DNA from: an uncultured SAR86 cluster bacterium
Lineage (GTDB): Bacteria > Pseudomonadota > Gammaproteobacteria > Magnimaribacterales > D2472
Direction: 5' to 3'
Assembly (NCBI GenBank): GCA_902579825.1
Contig: CACHII010000005.1
Span: 1-64,000 of the forward strand
DNA length: 64,000 bases
Part shown: one piece after another, positions 57,735 through 64,000 of the stretch
Position numbering within the stretch: the stretch's first letter is position 1
Layout of the letters: the number at the start of each line of letters is the position of its first letter
Program-made: the position numbers and the translations under genes
The notes under the pieces: model-generated
Database searches by the model: none
Told to the model about the DNA's origin: nothing
Seen by the model: the letters and a program-made list of their open reading frames with translations, nothing else

Positions 57735-58412
57735 ATGAGCAATATTCACACTGAAATAAATCTTCCAAAAAGTTGGATTTTAGAACATAAAAAACATTTT
57801 GATTTAGAATCTTTAAGAGGCCCTATTAATTATATTCGTAATGAATATTTACAAAATAAAAAAATTGCACCTTCTACACAAAATATTTTTAAAGCCTTTG
57901 AACTATGCACTTTTCAAGAAACAAAAGTTGTAATTTTTGGACAAGATCCATATTTCCAAGAGGGTTTAGCAAACGGATTAGCTTTTTCTGTAAACAATCA
58001 TGATTCAATTCCAGCATCTTTGAAAAACATATATAAAGAGATTAAAAACGATATTGGAATTCTTCATAACAAGAATGGTTCGTTAGAAACCTGGGCACTT
58101 CAGGGGGTATTATTATTAAATTCATGTCTTACAGTTGAGGTTTCAAAACCAGGATCTCACTTGGACATAGGTTGGGAAAATTTTATTAAGGAAATTATTT
58201 ATATATTGAATAAAAAAAATAATTTGGTATTTTTTCTTTGGGGTAAAAATGCACAAAAATACATGAAATATATTAATTCAAATTCTCACTTAATTTTAAC
58301 TGCTGCACATCCATCGCCACTATCAGCATATAGGGGGTTTTTTGGGTGTGAACATTTTTCAAAATGTAATGATTATCTTAAAAATAATGGAATAAAAGAA
58401 ATTAATTGGTAG
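57735..58412 (+). CDS. ung: Uracil-DNA glycosylase (family 1)
   Basis: Removes uracil from DNA to start base-excision repair. The water-activating loop GQDPYFQEGLANGLAFSV contains the catalytic Asp, LLNSCLTVEVSKPGSH follows, and HPSPLSAYRGFFGCEHFSK is the Leu/His intercalation loop. Length 225 matches E. coli (229). The ATG has no clear Shine-Dalgarno and is preceded by a DnaA-box hairpin. The gene ends one base before the convergent ygfZ. Confidence 0.97.
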   Translation: MSNIHTEINLPKSWILEHKKHFDLESLRGPINYIRNEYLQNKKIAPSTQNIFKAFELCTFQETKVVIFGQDPYFQEGLANGLAFSVNNHDSIPASLKNIYKEIKNDIGILHNKNGSLETWALQGVLLLNSCLTVEVSKPGSHLDIGWENFIKEIIYILNKKNNLVFFLWGKNAQKYMKYINSNSHLILTAAHPSPLSAYRGFFGCEHFSKCNDYLKNNGIKEINW

Positions 58413-58413
58413 A

Positions 58414-59208
58414 TTAGAAAATATCAACTACGGCATCTTCATCTTTTATTAAATTAATTTTATCCTTTTTAATAATAGCGTTAAAAATTTGCAGGTCATT
58501 TGATATTATTTTTTTTCCAACAATTTTTATGCTCTCATTAACTTTATATGTATTCTTACTAATTAAGGTAGAAAATTTTCTTCTATCAATTCCAAGATAT
58601 TTCATTCTAGCTACAATTTCTTGGCCACGATAGCATCCTTTATCGAAAGACACCCTCAAATGATCAAAATTTATTTCTAAAGGCCTATATTTTCTAATAT
58701 TTTCAACATCTAGAAATAGAATTTTGGCTAGTTTGTTTGCCAAAAGCCACTCATTTTCGCTTATTGAGTTTGGAATATCGAAGTTTTTATCATGAATTTT
58801 AAGTCCAAGACAATATTTTTCATTTCGCCAATAACACATATTTAACTGAGTTTTACTTTTTTCAACTGACCCAACAACTTTTTGATCATTTAAGTGAAAT
58901 TTTACTGAATAAAATTGAGCAAATGGTGTAAGCTCTTTAATAAAAATATCTGCAAGTTCTTTATTTATAATCACTTTATAAGCATTTGAATTTAGATTAA
59001 TAATGAAATCGCAAATAACAAAACCTTTATGATCACATATTGAAGAGAGTTGGAAGCCATTGTCATTTATAATATGAATGTTAGAAGTTACTTGGCCTTG
59101 AAGAAATTCATCAATTTTTTGTTTGCTTCCTTCAACTTCGATCACAACCCAATTGGCAATATTGTGCCAACCATATTTGATTAATTTATTATGAATATCT
59201 TTTTTCAA
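58414..59208 (-). CDS. ygfZ: YgfZ/GcvT-like folate-binding Fe-S maintenance protein
   Basis: Tetrahydrofolate-binding protein of the GcvT fold that supports Fe-S enzymes under oxidative stress. The hallmark KGCYRGQEIVARMKYLG (residues 190-210 or so) is present, with EGSKQKIDEFLQGQVTSNI at the N-terminus in keeping with family structure. Length 264 is slightly short (E. coli 326). It is divergent from sdhE, the arrangement known in E. coli, and likely serves the Fe-S proteins in this window (SdhB, IspG, IspH, RlmN). Confidence 0.93.
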   Translation of the reverse strand: MKKDIHNKLIKYGWHNIANWVVIEVEGSKQKIDEFLQGQVTSNIHIINDNGFQLSSICDHKGFVICDFIINLNSNAYKVIINKELADIFIKELTPFAQFYSVKFHLNDQKVVGSVEKSKTQLNMCYWRNEKYCLGLKIHDKNFDIPNSISENEWLLANKLAKILFLDVENIRKYRPLEINFDHLRVSFDKGCYRGQEIVARMKYLGIDRRKFSTLISKNTYKVNESIKIVGKKIISNDLQIFNAIIKKDKINLIKDEDAVVDIF

Positions 59209-59243
59209 GTAAAATTACATTTTTAAAACCTTTATTTTAACTA

Positions 59244-59501
59244 ATGGGCAAAGAAATAAACAGAATTTATTGGAAATGCAGAAGAGGTATGCGAGAAATC
59301 GACCTTCTCTTAAGAGAATTTTCTCAAAATTCATTAGAAAAGCTAAATGACGAGCAGTTATTATTATTTGAAGAAATACTAGATTACGATGATCAAAGTT
59401 TATATGATTTTATCTTTAAAAAAGAGTCACTAGATAATGAAGTACACGAAAAGTTTATTTCAAAATATCTAAAAAAATTTAAGGAATCTGGAAACTTTTA
59501 A
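59244..59501 (+). CDS. sdhE: FAD assembly factor SdhE
   Basis: Small helical protein that promotes covalent flavinylation of SdhA. The family RGxxE motif is in CRRGMREIDLLL, with a following acidic LFEEILDYDDQSLYDFIF. Length 85 fits (E. coli 88). It is divergent from ygfZ, as in E. coli. A sigma-E-like promoter for rpoE begins within its last codons. The client SdhA is encoded at 8688-10472. Confidence 0.95.
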   Translation: MGKEINRIYWKCRRGMREIDLLLREFSQNSLEKLNDEQLLLFEEILDYDDQSLYDFIFKKESLDNEVHEKFISKYLKKFKESGNF

Positions 59502-59518
59502 GAATTTTTTATGTCATA
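59491..59518 (+). promoter_or_regulatory. Possible sigma-E autoregulatory promoter
   Basis: GAAACTT (59491-59497), 16 bases, then TCATA (59514-59518) resembles the sigma-E pattern GGAACTT-N16-TCtgA with one mismatch in each half. It begins in the sdhE end and would start rpoE mRNA just downstream, near 59524. This favours ATG at 59539 over 59518 as the rpoE start. Confidence 0.4.
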
Positions 59519-59538
59519 TGCAATGGAAGAATATATAT

Positions 59539-60114
59539 ATGAGTAATAATTCAAATGATATTGATTCCGTTTTGATAGACAAAGCAAAAAATGGCAATGA
59601 AGGAGCATTTAAAATTTTAGTAAATAAATATTATCCAAGAGTATATGCCTCATTATTTTCTTTCACTAAATCTAAAGAGGATTCTGAGGATTTAACACAA
59701 AATACTTTTATAAAAGTGTGGCAACAGTTAGATTCTTTTAGAGGCGACAGTGCATTTTTTACATGGGTTTATAGAATTGCTATAAATTTAGCTAAAAATT
59801 TTGTTGTAAGTTCAAACTATAAAAAACAAAGATTGAATACTCCTATGGAGGACTTAAATATAGATTTCAGTTCCTTTGATAGTGTTGAAGAAATTATCAT
59901 CCATGATGAATCTATGGACAAAATTTCAAACTTTGTGAATGACTTACCTGAATCTTTAAAGACTGCTTTTACGTTAAGAGAATCTGAAGGAAAGAGTTAT
60001 GAGGAGATTAGTGTTATAACAGATACGCCAATTGGAACTGTTAGATCGCGTATTTTTAGAGCAAGAGAAACAATAATAGAGTTCATGAAAAAGGAGTTGA
60101 TAAATCATGAGTGA
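59539..60114 (+). CDS. rpoE: RNA polymerase sigma factor RpoE (ECF)
   Basis: Envelope-stress sigma factor. Region 2 begins NEGAFKILVNKYYPRVYASLFSF and includes SEDLTQNTFIKVWQQLDSFRGDSAFFTWVYRIAINLAKN; region 4 has LPESLKTAFTLRESEGKSYEEISVITDTPIGTVRSRIFRAR. ATG at 59539 (191 residues, MSNNSNDIDSVLIDKAKNG) is preferred to 59518, with GGAAGA about ten bases upstream. It overlaps rseA by eight bases, the usual coupling of sigma and anti-sigma. Confidence 0.97.
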   Translation: MSNNSNDIDSVLIDKAKNGNEGAFKILVNKYYPRVYASLFSFTKSKEDSEDLTQNTFIKVWQQLDSFRGDSAFFTWVYRIAINLAKNFVVSSNYKKQRLNTPMEDLNIDFSSFDSVEEIIIHDESMDKISNFVNDLPESLKTAFTLRESEGKSYEEISVITDTPIGTVRSRIFRARETIIEFMKKELINHE

Positions 60115-60799
60115 TCTAAAAGAAAAAATATCTGCTTTTTATGATGGAGAGCTAAACCTCAGCTCTGAGGAGATAGATGAATTAATCATTTTCATAAATG
60201 ATAATCCTTCTTTATTAGAACAGATCTCAATGATGTCATTGACAAGTGCTATGAATGAGAGCAAAGGCTCAAATGTAATATCAATAAATGCAAAGAAAAA
60301 AAATTCGAATATTTCTTATAAAAATTTCTGGCTATCTAATTCAATTACAGCTGTAGCAACAATTTTACTAACATTGACAGTTGTAACTAACTTTGATTTC
60401 TCAAGAATGAATGTTAGTACTGATTCATCTAACAAGATTAGCTCTGCAATAAATTCTAAAGAAGCCAAAATTATTGCACAGCGTTCAGAGGAGCAACTAA
60501 CAGATTACATAATGAAAATTGTTAATGAGCCAGGATTTATGGCTGGAAACGAAATGGTAGATCTAAGAAATGTGGGGTATCAATATAATCCTTCAAACGG
60601 CTCAAATTACTTTAAAGATAAAGAAAATTTCCAATTACGTATAGAAAAAAAAGACTTTGGTTTGAATAAAATTAAATATTGGAAACATGGCAACAAGATG
60701 ATTTATTTAGTTCCATTATCTGATGGAAGAGTGCTTACACTTTATGGTAATATTTCCCTTAATTCTGCTATTTCTATAGCTCAATCATTAAATAAATAG
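60107..60799 (+). CDS. rseA: Anti-sigma-E factor RseA with RseB-like tail
   Basis: N-terminal RseA domain (residues 1-65) opens MSDLKEKISAFYDGELNLSSEEID, then one membrane segment (about 82-103, AVATILLTLTVVTNF), and a periplasmic part. In known RseA, stress leads to regulated proteolysis of the periplasmic end. Here the last 45 residues (KYWKHGNKMIYLVPLSDGRVLTLYGNIS.. AISIAQSLN) resemble the C-terminal piece of RseB/MucB (a pattern like VTVVGExPxxxAxRIAxSI). No separate rseB follows; degP comes next. Identity as RseA is good, the tail comparison is from memory. Confidence 0.85.
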   Translation: MSDLKEKISAFYDGELNLSSEEIDELIIFINDNPSLLEQISMMSLTSAMNESKGSNVISINAKKKNSNISYKNFWLSNSITAVATILLTLTVVTNFDFSRMNVSTDSSNKISSAINSKEAKIIAQRSEEQLTDYIMKIVNEPGFMAGNEMVDLRNVGYQYNPSNGSNYFKDKENFQLRIEKKDFGLNKIKYWKHGNKMIYLVPLSDGRVLTLYGNISLNSAISIAQSLNK

Positions 60800-60813
60800 A
60801 CGAATAATAAATT

Positions 60814-62220
60814 ATGTATACTAATTTTTATAAAAAACTTGCCCTAATTTTTGTATTTGTAGTTGGAATTAATCTTTCTGCTGCTTTACCTGGAAACATA
60901 TCAATTCTTGTAGATAAATCAGCGCCTGCTGTTGTTAATATAACTGCTACAAAAGATGTATCAAAGGAACAATCATACAGTTTAAGAGGATTACCTATCC
61001 CAGATGAAATGCTTGAAAGATTTGGTATACCAAGGGAATTCAGAGATATTCCTCAACAAAAAAAGGAAGCTGTTTCATATGGTTCTGGGTTCATTTTAAA
61101 AGACAATTACATTATGACTAACTTTCATGTTGTAGAAGACGCTAGTGAAGTTATAGTCTCATTGTCAGATAGAAGAGAATTTAAAGCAGAAATAATTGGT
61201 GTTGATAGGTTGTCTGATTTAGCTGTCTTAAAAGTTAGTGGTGATAATCTGCCTACAGTTAGAGTTGGTGACAGTGACGATTTAAGAGTAGGTGATTGGG
61301 TTGTTGCCATCGGATCACCTTTTAGTTTTGATTTTTCAGTTACTGCAGGAATTGTTAGCGCCAAGGGTAGAAGCATTCAAAATCAAAATATTGGTAACTA
61401 TGTACCATTTCTCCAGACAGATGTTGCAATTAATCCTGGAAACTCTGGTGGTCCACTATTTAATCTTTCTGGACAAGTTGTTGGTATAAATTCTCAAATA
61501 TATTCTAGAAGTGGTGGCTATCAAGGGCTTGCATTTGCAATACCAATAAATGTTGCTGTTGATGTAGCTGATCAAATAATTACAGATGGAAAAGTTTCTA
61601 GAGGCTACCTTGGCGTAAGAATGAGTGAGGTAGATAGCGATCTTGCTGAAGCTCTGGGAATGAAAAAGCCATATGGAGCTCTTATAAATGATATCGAAGA
61701 TGGAGAGTCTGCAGATAATGCAGGTTTGCTTCCTGGAGACGTAATAATAGAGTTTGATAAAAAAGAAATTAAATTTAGTTCTGATTTGCCACATGTTGTA
61801 GGTCAAATAAAACCTAATAGTACTGCAAAAGGAAAAATAATAAGAGATGGAAAACAAATAGAGCTTTTATTTGTATTGGGTGAATTACCAACAAATGAAG
61901 AAGAGTTTGTTCCTGCAAAATCACAGTCATCAACAGAACCATTAGGTCTTAAAGTTGCAGATATTGACAGAGATAATCCGTCAATGACAAATATGCCTGA
62001 CGGCGTAATAGTTTCTAGAGTCAATTCCTATTCACCGGCATCTGGTGAGTTATTTAGAGGTGATGTTATTACAATGATTCAGCACAAGGGTAAAAAATAT
62101 GAAGTTACTAATGTCGAGTCATTTAATAGCGCAATTGAGATGTTTTCATCTGGCGATAAGATTGCTATTCATTTAATAAGAAGTGGAAATAGATTAATAC
62201 GTTCCATAACATTAAATTAG
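60814..62220 (+). CDS. Periplasmic serine protease DegP/MucD type
   Basis: DegP/DegQ-family protease and chaperone. A signal peptide (LALIFVFVVGINLSAA) precedes the trypsin-like domain with His in MTNFHVVEDA, Asp in SDLAVLKV and Ser in NPGNSGGPLFN. Two PDZ domains follow (about 255-345 and 370-465). Length 468. Position after rseA is that of mucD in Pseudomonas and supports a role in degrading misfolded envelope proteins. Confidence 0.95.
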   Translation: MYTNFYKKLALIFVFVVGINLSAALPGNISILVDKSAPAVVNITATKDVSKEQSYSLRGLPIPDEMLERFGIPREFRDIPQQKKEAVSYGSGFILKDNYIMTNFHVVEDASEVIVSLSDRREFKAEIIGVDRLSDLAVLKVSGDNLPTVRVGDSDDLRVGDWVVAIGSPFSFDFSVTAGIVSAKGRSIQNQNIGNYVPFLQTDVAINPGNSGGPLFNLSGQVVGINSQIYSRSGGYQGLAFAIPINVAVDVADQIITDGKVSRGYLGVRMSEVDSDLAEALGMKKPYGALINDIEDGESADNAGLLPGDVIIEFDKKEIKFSSDLPHVVGQIKPNSTAKGKIIRDGKQIELLFVLGELPTNEEEFVPAKSQSSTEPLGLKVADIDRDNPSMTNMPDGVIVSRVNSYSPASGELFRGDVITMIQHKGKKYEVTNVESFNSAIEMFSSGDKIAIHLIRSGNRLIRSITLN

Positions 62221-62274
62221 TTAAAATTATATTTGTTATATTTTCATAGTTTGCTTGTAAAATAGCTCCAGCTT

Positions 62275-64000
62275 ATGAAAAAAATAAGAAATTTCTCAAT
62301 TATTGCCCATATAGATCATGGTAAATCCACATTATCTGATAGATTAATAGAATATTGTGGAGGACTTTCATCTAGAGAAATGGCAGACCAAATTCTTGAT
62401 TCAATGGATATTGAAAAAGAAAGGGGTATTACAATAAAAGCTCAAGCCGTCACATTAAATTATAAAAAAGATGACCAAGAATACCTTTTAAATTTTATTG
62501 ATACTCCAGGTCATGTTGACTTCTCATACGAGGTATCAAGATCGCTTTCAGCATGCGAAGGAGCTTTATTAGTTGTAGATGGTTCTCAAGGTGTTGAGGC
62601 CCAAACTCTCGCAAACTGTTATACGGCCGTTGAACAAGGATTGGAAGTTTTACCAGTAATAAATAAAATTGATTTACCGCAGGCTGAGCCTGAAAGAGTA
62701 AAAAATGAAGTCGAGGAAATGGTAGGGATTAACGCATCTGATGCACCACTAGTTAGCGCTAAGACTGGAGAAGGGATAAAAACACTTCTTGATAAGCTTG
62801 TAACGGATATACCATCTCCAACTGGTGATAAAAACAAGAAACTTCAGGCATTGATAGTTGATTCATGGTTTGATTCATATTTGGGTGTTGTATCACTGAT
62901 TAGAATAATGAATGGTTCAATCAAAAAAGGTCAAAAATTCCAAATTTTTTCCAATGGTCAATCACATATTGTTGACGATATTGGTATCTTCTCGCCAAAG
63001 AAGATATCAAAGAAAGAACTCTCATCTGGTGAGGTCGGCTATCTTGTAGCTGGAATTAAAGACATAAAAGGTGCGCCAGTGGGAGACACGATCATAGATT
63101 TTAATGATGATATTACAAAGCCACTTTCTGGATTTAAAAAAGTAAATCCTAAAGTTTTTGCATCTTTATTTACTTTAAATTCAGATGACTACGAAAAATT
63201 TAGAGATGCACTTTCAAAATTAGTATTAAACGATTCATCCTTAGTTTATGAGCCTGAGGTGTCTGATGCTTTGGGATTTGGTTTTAGGTGTGGTTTTCTA
63301 GGAACTCTTCATATGGAGGTTGTAAGAGAAAGATTAGAAAGAGAATATGATTTAGATCTAATCTCAACTGCACCTTCTGTAGAATATGAAGTCCTAAAAA
63401 CAGATGGAGAAATTTTAAAATGTGATAATCCATCTCAACTTCCTTTGCCAAATGAAATTGATGAGATTAGAGAGCCTGTAGTAAACGTGACAATTATTTC
63501 ACCTAAAGATTATGTGGGTAATATTATTACGCTTTGCACCTCTAAAAGAGGAATACAAAAAGATATGAAATATTTTGGAAATCAAGTTTCAATTACATTT
63601 GAAATGCCGCTTTCATCAGTAATTATTGATTTTTTTGATCAGATCAAGTCTTCAACAAAAGGCTTTGCCTCTATTGAATACTCATTAATTGGCTTTCAAA
63701 AATCTGATTTAACAAAAATAGATGTGTTAATAAATAATAATAAGGTTGATGCTTTGTCAATGATAGTCCATAAGTCCCTTTCTGTTTCTAAAGCAAGGGG
63801 GATTGCAAAAAATTTACAAAAATTAATTCCACGTCAAATGTTTGATGTACCAATACAGGTTGCATTAGGTGCTAAAATTATCTCAAGGGAAACTGTTAAA
63901 GCTTACAGAAAAAACGTAACAGCTAAGCTCTATGGTGGGGATGTTACTAGAAAAATGAAATTATTAGAAAAACAAAAACAAGGAAAGAAAAAAATGAAGC
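62275..64000 (+). CDS. lepA: Elongation factor 4 (LepA), 3' end cut by window
   Basis: Ribosome-associated GTPase that back-translocates stalled ribosomes. The frame is open from ATG 62275 to the window end: 575 codons seen of about 600. G1 ([10 protein letters not shown]), switch II (DTPGHVDF), NKID and the LepA-specific C-terminal region ([46 protein letters not shown]) are clear. The visible end [14 protein letters not shown] sits just before the natural terminus. It is absent from length-limited gene lists because the stop is beyond the window. Confidence 0.98.
   Translation, partial: MKKIRNFSIIAHIDHGKSTLSDRLIEYCGGLSSREMADQILDSMDIEKERGITIKAQAVTLNYKKDDQEYLLNFIDTPGHVDFSYEVSRSLSACEGALLVVDGSQGVEAQTLANCYTAVEQGLEVLPVINKIDLPQAEPERVKNEVEEMVGINASDAPLVSAKTGEGIKTLLDKLVTDIPSPTGDKNKKLQALIVDSWFDSYLGVVSLIRIMNGSIKKGQKFQIFSNGQSHIVDDIGIFSPKKISKKELSSGEVGYLVAGIKDIKGAPVGDTIIDFNDDITKPLSGFKKVNPKVFASLFTLNSDDYEKFRDALSKLVLNDSSLVYEPEVSDALGFGFRCGFLGTLHMEVVRERLEREYDLDLISTAPSVEYEVLKTDGEILKCDNPSQLPLPNEIDEIREPVVNVTIISPKDYVGNIITLCTSKRGIQKDMKYFGNQVSITFEMPLSSVIIDFFDQIKSSTKGFASIEYSLIGFQKSDLTKIDVLINNNKVDALSMIVHKSLSVSKARGIAKNLQKLIPRQMFDVPIQVALGAKIISRETVKAYRKNVTAKLYGGDVTRKMKLLEKQKQGKKKMK

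Overview
The window is AT-rich (roughly 30% GC by eye), densely packed chromosomal DNA from a streamlined marine-type gammaproteobacterium. Gene orders are gammaproteobacterial: ndk-rlmN-rodZ-ispG-hisS-yfgM-bamB-der, ileS-lspA-ispH, rpsP-rimM-trmD-rplS, Pseudomonas-like xerD-dsbC-hom-thrC then prfB-lysS, the ygfZ/sdhE divergent pair, and rpoE-rseA-mucD-lepA. The very low GC, tiny or negative intergenic gaps, a nickel superoxide dismutase and genes missing from otherwise conserved clusters suggest a SAR86-like or similar free-living lineage; that placement is inference. I see no insertion sequences, phage genes, CRISPR arrays, tRNA or rRNA genes.

Layout. 1-7812: nucleotide kinase end, rRNA/tRNA methylation, cell shape (RodZ), isoprenoid (IspG), HisRS, envelope assembly (YfgM, BamB) and ribosome GTPase Der. 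7905-18707: a ten-kilobase TCA block, sdhCDAB-sucAB-lpd-sucCD. 18682-20846: a MATE exporter facing a hexapeptide acyltransferase that appears to start at ATT. 20943-30634: a small winged-helix protein behind a sigma-54-like site, MsrB, MurJ, RibF, IleRS, LspA, IspH, the AmpD/AmpG muropeptide recycling pair and a VanZ-like protein. 30636-32712: groESL with a sigma-32-like promoter and a clear terminator. 32768-33656: a NiSOD cassette (a 52-residue membrane peptide missed by length filters, SodN, SodX). 33646-35471: CorC/CNNM and YpjD on the minus strand. 35576-38447: the S16/RimM/TrmD/L19 operon, in which both ribosomal proteins carry the same Glu/Ala/Pro repeat. 38452-45979: XerD, DsbC, threonine synthesis, RF2, LysRS and a PrsW-type protease. 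45987-53850: malate dehydrogenase, an SDR, two uncharacterised genes, a GST and nrdAB. 53851-54112: a compact nrd control region with two NrdR boxes and two DnaA boxes. 54113-59208: GlpK, an orphan ABC ATPase, SerA, Ung and YgfZ. 59244-64000: SdhE, the sigma-E module, a DegP-type protease and LepA (cut by the window end).

How parts work together. SdhE and YgfZ (assembly of flavin and Fe-S enzymes) complement the sdh/suc block, and Mdh adds another TCA step. MurJ, AmpD and AmpG, LspA, BamB, RodZ and RpoE/RseA/MucD form an envelope-building and envelope-stress set. nrdAB and ung both carry perfect DnaA boxes in their upstream regions, which hints at shared replication-linked control of dNTP supply and uracil repair.

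The most unusual signals are the paired acidic-repeat extensions on S16 and L19 (L19 also has a SAP/Rho-N-like segment and an amphipathic N-terminus), the membrane peptide translationally joined to sodN, the ATT start codon, the DnaA-box clusters, and an RseA whose C-terminus resembles the end of the missing RseB.
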